Below are positions 8,662 through 17,948 of a stretch of DNA of 56,671 nucleotides, one piece after another. Made by a program: the position numbers and the translations under genes. Each line of letters begins with the position of its first letter. Within the stretch, counting starts at the first letter, position 1. The notes below the pieces were generated by a model. It was not told where the DNA came from, searched no databases, and saw only the letters and a program-made list of their open reading frames with translations. This DNA is from JBOFFC01 sp051648405 (lineage in GTDB: Bacteria; Planctomycetota; Planctomycetia; Pirellulales; Lacipirellulaceae), in the NCBI GenBank assembly GCA_051648405.1, contig JBOFFC010000018.1, positions 1 through 56,671 of the forward strand, in the 5' to 3' direction.

Positions 8662-9930
8662 ATGGCCGCCCTCTTCAACCGCGCGCTCGACGCGGCCCTC
8701 GGCCTCGTCGGAGGGAGCCTCCCCCACGACGCCTGGCCTGGAGTGCTGCTCGTCGCGCTGGTGCAGGTGGCGCTGCTGCTGAGCGTCGTGGCGGTCGGGT
8801 CGCTGGTGTTCATCTGGCTCGAGCGCAAGATCGCCGGGCGGATCCAGGACCGCCTCGGCCCGACACGCACCGGCGGCCGCTACGGCTGGCTCCAAACCGT
8901 GGCCGACGGGCTGAAGCTCGTCACCAAAGAGGACACGATGCCCCGCGGGGCCGACGCGTTCCTCTTCCGTTCGGCGCCCTACCTGAGCGTCGCCGCGTCG
9001 ATCACCGCCTTCACGGTGCTGCCGTTCGCGGGTTACCCGCACCCGTTCGTCGTGCAGCACTCGGGGGTCGCGGTCTTCATGATCGTGGCGATCCTGGGGC
9101 TCGAGGTGTTCGGCGTGATCCTGGGGGGCTACTCGTCGGCCTCGAAGTGGTCGCTGTTCGGCGCTATGCGCGAGGCCGCGCAGGTCGTCAGCTACGAGGT
9201 CCCGCTGGGCCTCTGCGCGATCGTCCCCGTGATGCTCGTCGGGAGCATGGACCTCGTGGTGCTCGGCGACGCGCAGCGCGGGGGCTTCTGGAACTGGCAC
9301 CTGCTTCACGACCCATTCACGTTCGTCGTGTTCGCGGTGTACTTCACCTGCGCTACGGCCAGCGTCAACCGCGCACCCTTCGACCTGGCCGAAGCAGAGA
9401 GCGAGCTCGTCGCGGGGTTCCACACCGAGTACTCGGGCCTCCGCTGGAGCTTCTTCTTCCTGGCCGAGTACGGGTCGATGCTGCTGGTGAGCCTGCTGGC
9501 GGCGAACCTGTTCCTCGGGGGCTGGCACGGGCCCCTGCCGCTGGTGAGCTGGCTCGGTTTGAACGCCGACGGCTGGCTCGGCTCGGTCGCCGGCGCGGGG
9601 CTCGCGAACTACGTCGCCAACCTGCTGGGGCTGGTGAACTTCCTCGGCAAAGGGGTCGCCCTGGTGATCTTCATGATGTGGGTCCGCTGGACGTTGCCGC
9701 GGATGCGGATCGACCAGGTGATGACCACCTGTCTGAAGTACTGCACCCCGATCGCCGCCGCTTGCCTGGTGGGGGGGGCGGTTTGGCAGGCGTCGTTCCC
9801 GAGCGGGCTGCTCTGGACCCCGCCGGTGACGCTCGCGGAAGGGGTTGAGCTCGCTCGAAAGGCTAGCGCCCGTTCGAGCGGCCCGTCGGTCGCCGTGGCC
9901 GCGACCCCCGACGGAGGCCCCGCGCTGTGA
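8662..9930 (+). CDS. nuoH: NADH-quinone oxidoreductase subunit H
   Basis: A 422-residue membrane subunit that joins the peripheral and membrane arms and lines the quinone channel. Family motifs: ERKIAGRIQDRLGPTRTGG in the first cytoplasmic loop, EDTMPRGAD, and RAPFDLAEAESELVAGFHTEYSG, whose Glu residues belong to the proton/quinone site. Eight or so transmembrane helices are visible. A 45-residue Ala/Ser-rich tail follows the last helix. The stop overlaps the nuoJ start by three bases, so translation is probably coupled. Confidence 0.96.
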   Translation: MAALFNRALDAALGLVGGSLPHDAWPGVLLVALVQVALLLSVVAVGSLVFIWLERKIAGRIQDRLGPTRTGGRYGWLQTVADGLKLVTKEDTMPRGADAFLFRSAPYLSVAASITAFTVLPFAGYPHPFVVQHSGVAVFMIVAILGLEVFGVILGGYSSASKWSLFGAMREAAQVVSYEVPLGLCAIVPVMLVGSMDLVVLGDAQRGGFWNWHLLHDPFTFVVFAVYFTCATASVNRAPFDLAEAESELVAGFHTEYSGLRWSFFFLAEYGSMLLVSLLAANLFLGGWHGPLPLVSWLGLNADGWLGSVAGAGLANYVANLLGLVNFLGKGVALVIFMMWVRWTLPRMRIDQVMTTCLKYCTPIAAACLVGGAVWQASFPSGLLWTPPVTLAEGVELARKASARSSGPSVAVAATPDGGPAL

Positions 9931-10667
9931 CCTCGCTGAACGCGCACTCGCTGTTGTTCACGCTCTACGCCGCGCTCGCCTGCGGGTTCGCGATCGGCGT
10001 CGCGCTGTCGAGTAACGTCGTGCGGATGGCCCTCTACCTGGTGCTTTCGCTGGCGGCCACGTCGGGGCTGTTCTTCTTGGCGGGGGCCGACTTCGTCGGC
10101 GCAATGCAACTGATGATCTACGTCGGCGGCACCCTGGTGCTGCTGATCTTCGGCGTGATGCTCACCGCCCAGCAGCGCTTCGTCTCGATGCGCCCGTCGC
10201 GGGGCGAGCTCACGCTCGCCTGCCTGATGGGCGCCGCGATGGTGACGCTGCTCGGCACGTCGGTTTGGCGGGTGGCTGCTTGGCGGAACGACCCACCGGC
10301 GGCCTTGTCGACCGACGTGCCCAGCAGCACGATCGGCCCGTTGTCGATGGCGCTGCTCGGCGTGCGCGTCGATGGCTTGAGCGACAAGGTCGATGGCTTG
10401 AGCGACAAGGTCGACGGCTTGAGCGACAAGGTCGACGGCTTGAGCGACAAGGTCGACGGCTTGAGCGACGAGGCGGGCGCCCCCGCGCGGGGGCCGCTCG
10501 CCGGCTACCTGCTGCCGTTCGAGGTCGTGTCGATCCACCTGTTGGTGGTCCTCGTCGGGGCGGCCTACCTCGCGCGGACGCGCGTCGCCGTGGGCTCGGT
10601 CACTCGCCAGACGGCGGCCCGGTACCTCGACGACGAGTTCGCCCCCAAGAGAAAGGGGAAGCCGTGA
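9927..10667 (+). CDS. nuoJ: NADH-quinone oxidoreductase subunit J with coding heptad minisatellite
   Basis: Membrane subunit of the complex I proton path, 246 residues. The conserved helix 3 region is visible (GADFVGAMQLMIYVGGTLVLLIFGVML). Helix 4 ends near residue 115 and helix 5 lies near 195-212. Between them is a soluble stretch with five copies of the heptad VDGLSDK (residues 148-182), encoded by a 21-bp tandem repeat. I know of no NuoJ role for such a repeat. The GTG start at 9927 overlaps the nuoH stop, and the stop overlaps the nuoK GTG. Confidence 0.94.
   Translation: MTSLNAHSLLFTLYAALACGFAIGVALSSNVVRMALYLVLSLAATSGLFFLAGADFVGAMQLMIYVGGTLVLLIFGVMLTAQQRFVSMRPSRGELTLACLMGAAMVTLLGTSVWRVAAWRNDPPAALSTDVPSSTIGPLSMALLGVRVDGLSDKVDGLSDKVDGLSDKVDGLSDKVDGLSDEAGAPARGPLAGYLLPFEVVSIHLLVVLVGAAYLARTRVAVGSVTRQTAARYLDDEFAPKRKGKP
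10368..10472 (+). repeat. 21-bp x 5 tandem repeat inside nuoJ
   Basis: Five consecutive 21-bp units (starting 10368, 10389, 10410, 10431, 10452) differ only at a silent gat/gac and in the last codon (aag to gag). Each encodes VDGLSDK. The near identity at DNA level points to recent expansion and possible copy-number variation. Confidence 0.95.
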
Positions 10668-11056
10668 TCGCCCCGCTAGACCTGCAGCTGGCCCCGCTGC
10701 TGGCGCCCGTCGTGGCATCCGTGCTGACCGAGCCGATCGGCGTGGCGCACTACATGGTCGTCGGCGCCGTGATGTTCACGGCGGGGGTCATGTCGATGGC
10801 GGTGAAGCGGAACCTGCTCGGCGTGCTGATGGGGGTCGAGCTCGTGCTGAACGCGGCGATCGTCAACTTCGTGGCGATCGGCAGCCCCTACCTCCGCGGC
10901 GACGACGCGTCGGTCGGCCTCGACGGGCAACTGATGGCGCTGTTCGTGATTGTCCTCGCCGCGGCCGAGGCGGCCGTCGCCCTGGCGATCGCGCTCAACT
11001 ACTACCAAACCGTCGGTTCGATCGACGTCGATCAAGCGAACCAACTCCGCGGCTAA
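10664..11056 (+). CDS. nuoK: NADH-quinone oxidoreductase subunit K
   Basis: A 130-residue membrane subunit with three transmembrane helices. Conserved elements are GVLMGVELVLNAAIVNFVA (helix 2 with the essential Glu) and GQLMALFVIVLAAAEAAVALAIAL (helix 3 with the second Glu). An N-terminal extension of about 25 residues precedes the usual HY...GAVMF start. The GTG at 10664 overlaps the nuoJ stop and starts in a coupled arrangement. Confidence 0.95.
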   Translation: MIAPLDLQLAPLLAPVVASVLTEPIGVAHYMVVGAVMFTAGVMSMAVKRNLLGVLMGVELVLNAAIVNFVAIGSPYLRGDDASVGLDGQLMALFVIVLAAAEAAVALAIALNYYQTVGSIDVDQANQLRG

Positions 11057-11089
11057 CGCCGCCAACACCGTACCCGCAACAACAGCGCT

Positions 11090-13219
11090 GTGGCCGAATC
11101 GAGGTTGATCCCGACGCTGTTGCTCGCCGCCTGGCTCGCGCCGCTGGCGTCGTTTGTCGTCGTCGCGCTCGCGACCACCCTGCTGCACCGCCTGCGCGGA
11201 GTGGTGAGCGCGTCGGCCGCGCGGGCCGTGGGACAGGTTTGCACCGGGACAATCGCGACGAGCTTCCTGCTGTCGCTCGCGGCGCTGGCGTTCTGGGTGC
11301 GAACACACGGCGTGGGAGGGGACGCGGGCGAAGGGGACGCCGGCCACCACGCGGGCCCCCCGCCGATGGTCGGCGAGTGGTTCACGTTCCTCGAAGTCGG
11401 AACGCTGCGGCTCGCGACGGGCTACTACATCGACGCGCTGACGCTCGTCATGGCGACGCTCGTTACCTTTGTCGCGCTCTGCGTCCACCTCTACTCGCTC
11501 GGCTACCTCGACGACGAGCTCTCGCAGGACTGCCTGGTGACCGACGCCGAGGCCCGCCTCGCCGGGGGCGCCCCCGTGGTCCGCCCGGCGAGGCTGCACC
11601 GCTTCTACCAGCACTTGGCGCTGTTCACGTTCAGCATGCTGGGGATCGTGTTCGCGTCGAGCGTTGCGATGACGTTCGTCTTCTGGGAGCTGGTCGGCGC
11701 GACGTCCTACCTGCTGATCGGCTTCTACTACGAACGCCCCGCCGCTGCACGGGCCGCCGCCAAGGCGATGCTCGTGAACCGCATCGGCGACGTCGGCATG
11801 CTGGTGGCGATCGCCCTGCTCTGGTCGGCCTTCGGGACGCTCGACTACGAGGGGCTGTTCGGCGCCGTCGGGCCGTGGCTGACGGCCGACCCGATGAACA
11901 ACACGCTGCTGACGATCGCCGGCGTCGGCCTGTTCTGCGGAGCGATCGGCAAGAGCGCGCAGGCGCCCCTTTGGTCGTGGCTCCCCGACGCGATGCAGGG
12001 ACCCACCCCCGTCTCGGCACTCGTCCATTCGGCGACGATGGTCGCCGCCGGGGTGTTCCTGACCGCCCGCGTCTTCCCGCTGCTGACGGCCGAGGCGCTC
12101 GCCGTCGTCGCCGCGGTCGGCGCCGTGACGCTGATCCTGGGAGCGATCCTCGCCGTCTCGGCGAACGACCTGAAGCGCGTGCTCGCGTACTCGACGATCA
12201 GCCAACTGGGCTACATGGTGCTCGGACTGGGCGTCGGCGGCTGGACCGCCGCGACACTTCACCTAGTGACGCACGCCTCGTTCAAGGCGCTGCTGTTCCT
12301 CGCCGCGGGGGCCGCGATCCACGGCGCGCACGTGGGAGAGTTCGCGAGCCTCGGCGGCTTGCGCCGGCGGATGCCCCTCACCGCCGCGGCGACGCTGGTC
12401 GGCGCGCTCGCGCTCGTGGGCGCCGGCATCCCGATCCTCGGGCTTGGCCTGTCGGGGTTCTACTCGAAGGACCTGCTGTTCGAGCAAGCGATCGCCTACG
12501 CCCGCGCGAACCCCGGCCGCGGCTGGGCGTATTGGGCCCCGACGATCGGCGCGGCGCTGACGGCGTTCTACATCGCGCGGCTGTGGTTGCTGACGTTCGC
12601 CGGCGAGCCCCGCAGCAAAGGCGCAGCCGACGCCCACGAGGCTTCGAGCCCGATGCTGGCGCCGATGGCGGCGCTAGGGATCGCGGCGGTGGGCATCGCC
12701 TGGGCCCTCCCCGGGGGCCTGTCGGTGAAGGGGCTGCTCGAGTCGGCCGCCACGGTCCCGGCGACGAGCGTCGGCGTCGTTTCGCTTGCCGCGACCGTGC
12801 CGAGCGAAAGCGCGGCGCACACGGACGAGATCAAGCGACTCGCCGCGCTGACGGCGCTCGGCGCGACGCTCGTCGGGCTCTCGGTCGCCGGCGCCCGACA
12901 CCGGCTCGGCAAGCTCGCCGACCCGCCGACCGCGAAGCTCGCGCGGGGATTCGACCTGCGTTGGGTCCCCGGGCTGAACCGGGCCATCGCCGACACGTTT
13001 CGCCGCAGCGGCTGGGCCCTCGCGCGCTGGATCGATTCGGTGGTCATCGACCGCGGCGTCGGCGGGCTCACCAGCGCAACCGTCTTCGCGAGCGGCGGCG
13101 CGCTCGCTCGCTTGCAGACCGGCAACGTCCGGCAGTACGTCGTGCTGCTGGTGCTCGCCGTCGCGATCGCCGGCTCGGTCGCGCTGGGCGTGGCTTACCG
13201 ATGGGCGGAGGGGGTATGA
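11090..13219 (+). CDS. nuoL: NADH-quinone oxidoreductase subunit L
   Basis: A 709-residue antiporter-like proton-pumping subunit at the far end of the membrane arm. Family motifs include FVFWELVGATSYLLIGFYY (with the helix-5 Glu), KSAQAPLWSWLPDAMQGPTPVSALVHSATMVAAGV and LAYSTISQLGYM. The C-terminal part has the long amphipathic helix region and a final membrane anchor. A GTG at 11090 starts the protein 33 bases after nuoK. The stop overlaps the nuoM ATG. Confidence 0.96.
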   Translation: MAESRLIPTLLLAAWLAPLASFVVVALATTLLHRLRGVVSASAARAVGQVCTGTIATSFLLSLAALAFWVRTHGVGGDAGEGDAGHHAGPPPMVGEWFTFLEVGTLRLATGYYIDALTLVMATLVTFVALCVHLYSLGYLDDELSQDCLVTDAEARLAGGAPVVRPARLHRFYQHLALFTFSMLGIVFASSVAMTFVFWELVGATSYLLIGFYYERPAAARAAAKAMLVNRIGDVGMLVAIALLWSAFGTLDYEGLFGAVGPWLTADPMNNTLLTIAGVGLFCGAIGKSAQAPLWSWLPDAMQGPTPVSALVHSATMVAAGVFLTARVFPLLTAEALAVVAAVGAVTLILGAILAVSANDLKRVLAYSTISQLGYMVLGLGVGGWTAATLHLVTHASFKALLFLAAGAAIHGAHVGEFASLGGLRRRMPLTAAATLVGALALVGAGIPILGLGLSGFYSKDLLFEQAIAYARANPGRGWAYWAPTIGAALTAFYIARLWLLTFAGEPRSKGAADAHEASSPMLAPMAALGIAAVGIAWALPGGLSVKGLLESAATVPATSVGVVSLAATVPSESAAHTDEIKRLAALTALGATLVGLSVAGARHRLGKLADPPTAKLARGFDLRWVPGLNRAIADTFRRSGWALARWIDSVVIDRGVGGLTSATVFASGGALARLQTGNVRQYVVLLVLAVAIAGSVALGVAYRWAEGV

Positions 13220-15042
13220 CGCCGCAGTCCTCCAACCTGCTCGCCGCGATCGTGCTGCTGCCGGCGGTCGGCGCCGCCGCGCTGCTGGCGATCCCCGCGG
13301 GGGCCGTGCGGCTCGCGAAGTCGTTCGCACTCGGCGTCTCGCTTGTCGTCGCGCTGCTCGCCTGGCTGCTGGCGATAGGGCCTGACTCGGTTCGCATCGA
13401 CGCGACGACCGCGGGCCTCGGCGCGCTCGCTTCGGCCGAGTGGGCGCCCTCGATCGGCTGCGAGTTCCTCCTCGGCGTCGATGGGTTGAGCCTCCCCCTG
13501 GTGCTGCTCACCGCGAGCCTTGCGCCCCTGGTGCTCGTCGCCGCGTGGCCCGACCAGCGCCGCCCGCGGCTCTACGCGATGCTGCTGCTGCTCGTCGAGG
13601 CCGGCACGCTGGGGGTGTTCCTGGCGCTCGACTTCGTGCTGTTCTACGTGTTCTGGGAACTGATCCTCATCCCGATGTACTTCCTCATCGGGTACTGGGG
13701 GGGCCACAAGCGAGCCCACGCCGCGCTGAAGTTCTTCCTGTACACGCTCGTCGGCAGCCTGCTGATGCTCGCCGCGGGCCTGGTGGCCTACGCCTACAGC
13801 GACCTAACGGAGCTCGCTCCCGGGACGCTCGCGCGCACCGGTCTGCTGGGGCGCGACGCGGTCACGATCGCCGCCGACCCCGCGGCCGCTTCGGCCGCGC
13901 TCGACGCGTGGCTCGCCGAATCCTCTCCCGCCGCCGTGCGCTTCGCCGACGCCCAGGCCACGGGCAAGCCGCTGCGCACGTTCAACCTGCTCGCGCTGGT
14001 GGCGATGAACTCCGAGACGCAGAGCCTGGCCGGCGCCCGCTGGTGGGGCCGCTCGCTCGAGTGGTGGGTGTTCGTCCTGCTGCTAGTCGGCCTCGCCGTA
14101 AAGCTCCCCGCGGTGCCGCTCCACACGTGGCTCCCCGAGGCGCACGTCGAGGCGCCGAGCCCCGTCTCGATGCTGCTGGCCGGCGTGCTGCTGAAGCTCG
14201 GCGGGTACGGGTTGGTGCGGATCGCGTGGCCGATGTGCCCCACCGCGTCGGCCGAGCTCGCCGGCGTCGTCGCCCTCGTGGGGATCGTCGGCATGTTCTG
14301 GGGGGCGCTCGCGGCGCTGGGGCAAGACGACTTCAAGCGGCTCGTCGCCTACAGCTCGGTGAGCCACATGGGCTACGTGCTCCTCGGCCTGGCGGTCGGC
14401 GGCGTCCCCGCCTTTACGGGCGAGCCGCTGGTGTGGAACGCCGACCGCTGGCTCGTCGGCGCCTCAGGGGCCGTGTTCCAGATGGTCGCGCACGGCGTGA
14501 CCTCGGCGGGGCTCTTCTTTGCGGTGGGGATGGTCTACGACCGCGTCCACCACCGACGGCTCGACGAGCTCGGCGGGCTCTTCGGGCCGATGCCGCTTGC
14601 GAGCGGGCTCGCGCTCGTCCTGCTGATGGCGAGCGTCGGCCTGCCGGGGCTGTGCGGGTTCGTCGGCGAACTGCTGGTGCTGCTGCCGACCTGGTCGTTC
14701 CACCCTGCCGCCGCGCTGGCGACCGCCGCCGTCACCGTGCTGACCGCCGCCTACACGCTTCGCGCAGCCCGCAAGGCGTACTTCGGCCCCGAGTACGTCG
14801 GGCCCCACGCCGAGGGGCTCACTCCGATCACGCCGCGCGAGCTGTGCGTGATCGTGCCGCTGGTCGTCGCGGCGGTCTGGCTAGGCGTCCGCCCGGGGGT
14901 GGTCCTCGACCGCACCGAGCCGGTGCTCGCCGCCACCGCCGCCGAGCTCGCGCGGCCGCACACTGCTGGCGTCGTGGCCCAACCCCTCCTTGTTCCCGCC
15001 GAGCGAAATGCTCTCGAAGCTCGTCCCGTCGCTCAGCGCTGA
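13216..15042 (+). CDS. nuoM: NADH-quinone oxidoreductase subunit M
   Basis: A 608-residue antiporter-like proton-pumping subunit. Conserved parts are FYVFWELILIPMYFLIGYWGG (helix-5 Glu), KLPAVPLHTWLPEAHVEAPSPVSMLLAGVLLKLGGYG and LVAYSSVSHMGYVLLGL. It is longer than the common ~500 residues, because of an extracytoplasmic-looking insert at about residues 198-275. The ATG at 13216 overlaps the nuoL stop in an ATGA junction. The frame is open far upstream, but that part is only the shadow of nuoL. Confidence 0.95.
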   Translation: MTPQSSNLLAAIVLLPAVGAAALLAIPAGAVRLAKSFALGVSLVVALLAWLLAIGPDSVRIDATTAGLGALASAEWAPSIGCEFLLGVDGLSLPLVLLTASLAPLVLVAAWPDQRRPRLYAMLLLLVEAGTLGVFLALDFVLFYVFWELILIPMYFLIGYWGGHKRAHAALKFFLYTLVGSLLMLAAGLVAYAYSDLTELAPGTLARTGLLGRDAVTIAADPAAASAALDAWLAESSPAAVRFADAQATGKPLRTFNLLALVAMNSETQSLAGARWWGRSLEWWVFVLLLVGLAVKLPAVPLHTWLPEAHVEAPSPVSMLLAGVLLKLGGYGLVRIAWPMCPTASAELAGVVALVGIVGMFWGALAALGQDDFKRLVAYSSVSHMGYVLLGLAVGGVPAFTGEPLVWNADRWLVGASGAVFQMVAHGVTSAGLFFAVGMVYDRVHHRRLDELGGLFGPMPLASGLALVLLMASVGLPGLCGFVGELLVLLPTWSFHPAAALATAAVTVLTAAYTLRAARKAYFGPEYVGPHAEGLTPITPRELCVIVPLVVAAVWLGVRPGVVLDRTEPVLAATAAELARPHTAGVVAQPLLVPAERNALEARPVAQR

Positions 15043-16657
15043 CACGACTGCGGTCAGCCTCCCGCTCTTTGTGCCGGAGTGCGCGCTCGCGGCGACGATC
15101 GTGGTCATCCTGCTTGCGCGCGTGCTCCCCGGGCTGCGACGGGTCGAGTCGTTCTGGTTCGCACTCGCGGGGTTGCTCGTCGCGTGTGCGGGCGTCGCCG
15201 CCGAAGCCCGCGGGGGGCTCGTGGCAATCCCCCGGATCGAGCTTTTCACCGGCATGCTGGTCCACGACGCGACCGGCGTTTACGCGCGCGGGCTGCTCGT
15301 GGGGTTCGGCGTCCTCTACGCGGTCCTCTCGCGCGTGACGGGACTGGCGACGCGCGACGACGGCCAGGACTACTTCACACTCGTCCTGGGGGCGCTGCTG
15401 GGGATGTGCCTCATGTGCCGCGCGAACCACTTGATGACCGTGGTGCTGGGGGTCGAGATGGCGAGCGTCCCCTCGTACGTGCTGGCCGGGTTCATCAAGG
15501 GGCGGCGCTTGTCGGGCGAGGCGGCCCTCAAGTACTCGCTTTACGGCGCGGCCGCGGCGGGGGTCATGCTGTACGGCATGAGCCTGGCGGCGGGCCTGCT
15601 CGGCACGGCCCACCTGCCGACGATCGGCCAGCGCCTAGCGGCCCTCGAAGTCGTGGGGCTCGCCGGCGACGCGGCCGGGCGGGGCGTGCTGATGGTCCTC
15701 GCGCTGGCGAGCGTGATGGTCTGCGCTGGGCTGGCGTTCAAGCTCTCCGCCGTGCCGTTCCACTCGTGGGCCCCCGACGTGTTCGCCGGGGCGCCGGCCG
15801 AGGTCGGGGCCTTCCTGTCGGTGGCCTCGAAAGGGGCGGCGCTCGTGCTTGCGCTGCGCCTGGCGGCAGCGATCGCCGGGTCGACCGCCGAGGACGCCGC
15901 CGCGGCGCGCATCGGCACGGCAACGACGCAGCTCGTCGCGGCCTCGGTCGCCGAGGCCCCGCTCGAGCCCATCCGGACGTTCTTGGGGTCGCTCGTCGCG
16001 CTCACCGCGGCGGCCACCTGCACGCTGGGGAACTTCGCCGCGCTCAAACAGGCGAACATGAAGCGGATGCTCGCTTACTCGACAATCGCCCACGCCGGGT
16101 ACTTGCTGATGCCGGTCGCCGTGGCGATCCTCGTCGCCGGCGCCGACCCGGCCGCCGCCAACCGCGCAGCCGCCGCCGTGTTGTTCTACGCCGGTGGCTA
16201 CGTCTTCCTAAACTTCACGGCGTTCGCCGCCGTGGCGCTGCTGCGCAACTCGCTGCGCAGCGAGCAGATCGCCGACTACGCGGGGCTCGTCTACGCCGCG
16301 CCGGTCGTCGCGGTCGCGCTCGCCGCGTCGCTGCTCGGCCTGTTGGGGTTGCCCCCGCTGGTCGGGTTCTGGGGCAAGCTCGCCGCGCTACGCTCGCTGG
16401 CCGAGGCCGGGAGCTTAGTCACCAACGTGCTGCTCGCCGTCGCCGTCGTGAACACGGCCGTGTCGCTGGTCTACTACCTGCGTGTCGTGCGGACGATGTT
16501 CCTCGATGCGCCCGACGAGAAGCGTCTCCCCGCGGCGATCCCCGCGGCGGGGCTCGCGCTGCTCGCGGTCGCCGCCTTGCCGATCTTGCTGCTGGGCCTG
16601 TTGCCCGAGTCCCTCGCGTCGGCCGCCGACGCCGCCGCGCGCGGCCTGTTCGATTGA
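15008..16657 (+). CDS. nuoN: NADH-quinone oxidoreductase subunit N
   Basis: A 549-residue third antiporter-like subunit of complex I and the last nuo gene here. Visible motifs are VVLGVEMASVPSYVLAGF, GEAALKYSLYGAAAAG, FKLSAVPFHSWAPDVFAGAP and NMKRMLAYSTIAHAGYLLMP. ATG 15008 is favoured; it lies 35 bases inside the end of nuoM, giving an overlap typical of this block. A TTG at 14990 would add six residues. About 14 transmembrane helices are expected. Confidence 0.94.
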   Translation: MLSKLVPSLSADTTAVSLPLFVPECALAATIVVILLARVLPGLRRVESFWFALAGLLVACAGVAAEARGGLVAIPRIELFTGMLVHDATGVYARGLLVGFGVLYAVLSRVTGLATRDDGQDYFTLVLGALLGMCLMCRANHLMTVVLGVEMASVPSYVLAGFIKGRRLSGEAALKYSLYGAAAAGVMLYGMSLAAGLLGTAHLPTIGQRLAALEVVGLAGDAAGRGVLMVLALASVMVCAGLAFKLSAVPFHSWAPDVFAGAPAEVGAFLSVASKGAALVLALRLAAAIAGSTAEDAAAARIGTATTQLVAASVAEAPLEPIRTFLGSLVALTAAATCTLGNFAALKQANMKRMLAYSTIAHAGYLLMPVAVAILVAGADPAAANRAAAAVLFYAGGYVFLNFTAFAAVALLRNSLRSEQIADYAGLVYAAPVVAVALAASLLGLLGLPPLVGFWGKLAALRSLAEAGSLVTNVLLAVAVVNTAVSLVYYLRVVRTMFLDAPDEKRLPAAIPAAGLALLAVAALPILLLGLLPESLASAADAAARGLFD

Positions 16658-16670
16658 CCATGTCGTCGGC

Positions 16671-16724
16671 TCGTCGGCGTCGCCGATAGCCAGCAGCCAA
16701 TAGCCGCCAGCCAATCGCCCAACG
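16671..16724. repeat. Low-complexity intergenic repeat after nuoN
   Basis: Two short word families are repeated imperfectly: gtcgtcggc and agccagcagccaatagccgccagcc. This has the same character as the gaps at 7300-7337 and 45010-45085. Confidence 0.45.
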
Positions 16725-17159
16725 TTGCCCAACCGCGCCACCATCCGCACGCTGAAACTCGCCTACAAGGTGCTCCGCGCGGGGCTGCCGCAGTACCTGG
16801 CGTACGCGCGGCCGCACGTGCCGCTGGCCGACGGGGCCGTGTTCACCGCGCTGCAGCAAGTCGTCGCCGAGCAGGACGAGCTCTGCGAGCGGCTCGCCGA
16901 CCGCCTCGCCCACTTCGCGACCGAGCCGCCGCTGGTCGAGTTCCCGATGGAGTTCACCTCGACGAACGACCTCGCGGTGCGCTACACGGCGCGCCGCGCG
17001 GCGGACTTGCTGCTCGACGACGCGAAACGGCTCCGCGACTGCATCGACGAGCTGGCCCTCGCCCCCGACGACGAACGCCTCGTCGCCGAAGCGGCCCGCG
17101 CCACCGAGGCCCACGCCGCTAAGCTCAAGCTGGCCCTCGACGGCAAACCGGCGGCTTAA
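16725..17159 (+). CDS. Small all-helical protein of unknown function
   Basis: A 144-residue protein with no family I can name. It is mostly helical, with no signal peptide or membrane segment. The pattern is of three or four amphipathic helices (16-33, 41-66, 84-112, 117-138) separated by FPMEFTSTND, which suggests a small helical bundle. The start is a TTG at 16725; an in-frame GTG follows about 15 codons later. It lies between nuoN and tatD with 9 bases to tatD, so co-transcription with tatD is likely. Confidence 0.6.
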   Translation: MPNRATIRTLKLAYKVLRAGLPQYLAYARPHVPLADGAVFTALQQVVAEQDELCERLADRLAHFATEPPLVEFPMEFTSTNDLAVRYTARRAADLLLDDAKRLRDCIDELALAPDDERLVAEAARATEAHAAKLKLALDGKPAA

Positions 17160-17168
17160 GGACGGGCG

Positions 17169-17939
17169 ATGCTGTTCGACACCCACGCGCACCTCGACCA
17201 ACCGGCCTTCGCCGCCGACCGTCCGCAGGTCCGCGCGCGGGCCCGCGCGGCCGGGGTTCTCGACGTGCTGGCCGTGGGGATCGACGCCGCGTCGAGCGAA
17301 GCGACGGTCCGCCTCGCCGCACAGCACGCGATGGTCCACGCCGCGGTGGGCATCCAGCCGAACGACGTCGCCCAGGCGGCGCCGCGGGACTGGGACCGCG
17401 TCGTCGCGCTAGCCGCGTCACCGGGGGTCGTCGCGCTCGGCGAGACGGGGCTCGACCGCTTCTGGGACCACACGCCGTTCGCGATGCAGCAGGACTACTT
17501 CGACCGCCACCTCAGGCTGTCGCAGTCGTCCGGCCTGCCAGTGGTGATCCACCTGCGCGACTGCGAAGCCGAAGTCCTGGCGATGCTCGCTGAAGCACGC
17601 GAGCGGGGGCCCTTGAGCGGCGTGATGCACAGCTACACCGGCACGCTCGACGGGGCGCTCGCCGCGGTCGAACTCGGCCTCTGCGTGAGCTTCGCCGGGA
17701 TGGTCACTTACAAGAAGTCGGACGAGCTGCGACGCGTGGCGGCCGCCGTGCCGCTGGAGAGCTTGCTCGTCGAGACCGACGCGCCGTACCTCTCCCCCGA
17801 GCCGGTCCGCAAGGTCCGGCGCAACGAGCCGGCGCACGTAGCGCACACCGCGCGGCTGTTGGCCGAAACGCGCGGCGAGTCGTTCGAGGAGTTCGCGCGT
17901 CAGACGACGGCCAACGCGCGGCGGCTGTTCGGGCTGTGA
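17169..17939 (+). CDS. tatD: TatD family metal-dependent hydrolase
   Basis: A 256-residue TIM-barrel metallo-hydrolase of the TatD DNase family. Metal ligands are visible: His6 and His8 in DTHAHLD, Glu in ALGETGLD, His in VVIHLRD, His in VMHSYTG, and Asp in ETDAPYL. The C-terminal NEPAHVAHTARLLAE and the final NARRLF match the family. Family members act as 3'-5' nucleases and in quality control; the precise substrate here is unknown. The short gap to the preceding gene suggests one transcript. Confidence 0.94.
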   Translation: MLFDTHAHLDQPAFAADRPQVRARARAAGVLDVLAVGIDAASSEATVRLAAQHAMVHAAVGIQPNDVAQAAPRDWDRVVALAASPGVVALGETGLDRFWDHTPFAMQQDYFDRHLRLSQSSGLPVVIHLRDCEAEVLAMLAEARERGPLSGVMHSYTGTLDGALAAVELGLCVSFAGMVTYKKSDELRRVAAAVPLESLLVETDAPYLSPEPVRKVRRNEPAHVAHTARLLAETRGESFEEFARQTTANARRLFGL

Positions 17940-17948
17940 GGAAATCTC

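Noticed and set aside
10368..10472. CRISPR-like repeat array
   Set aside because: The 21-bp units are directly adjacent with no spacers and are in frame within nuoJ.
10676..12262. Long minus-strand frame opposite nuoK/nuoL
   Set aside because: Low-complexity Arg/Gly/His product; the plus strand is clearly coding.
11239..13215. In-frame extension of nuoM far upstream
   Set aside because: This part is nuoL read in another frame; nuoM begins at 13216 overlapping the nuoL stop.
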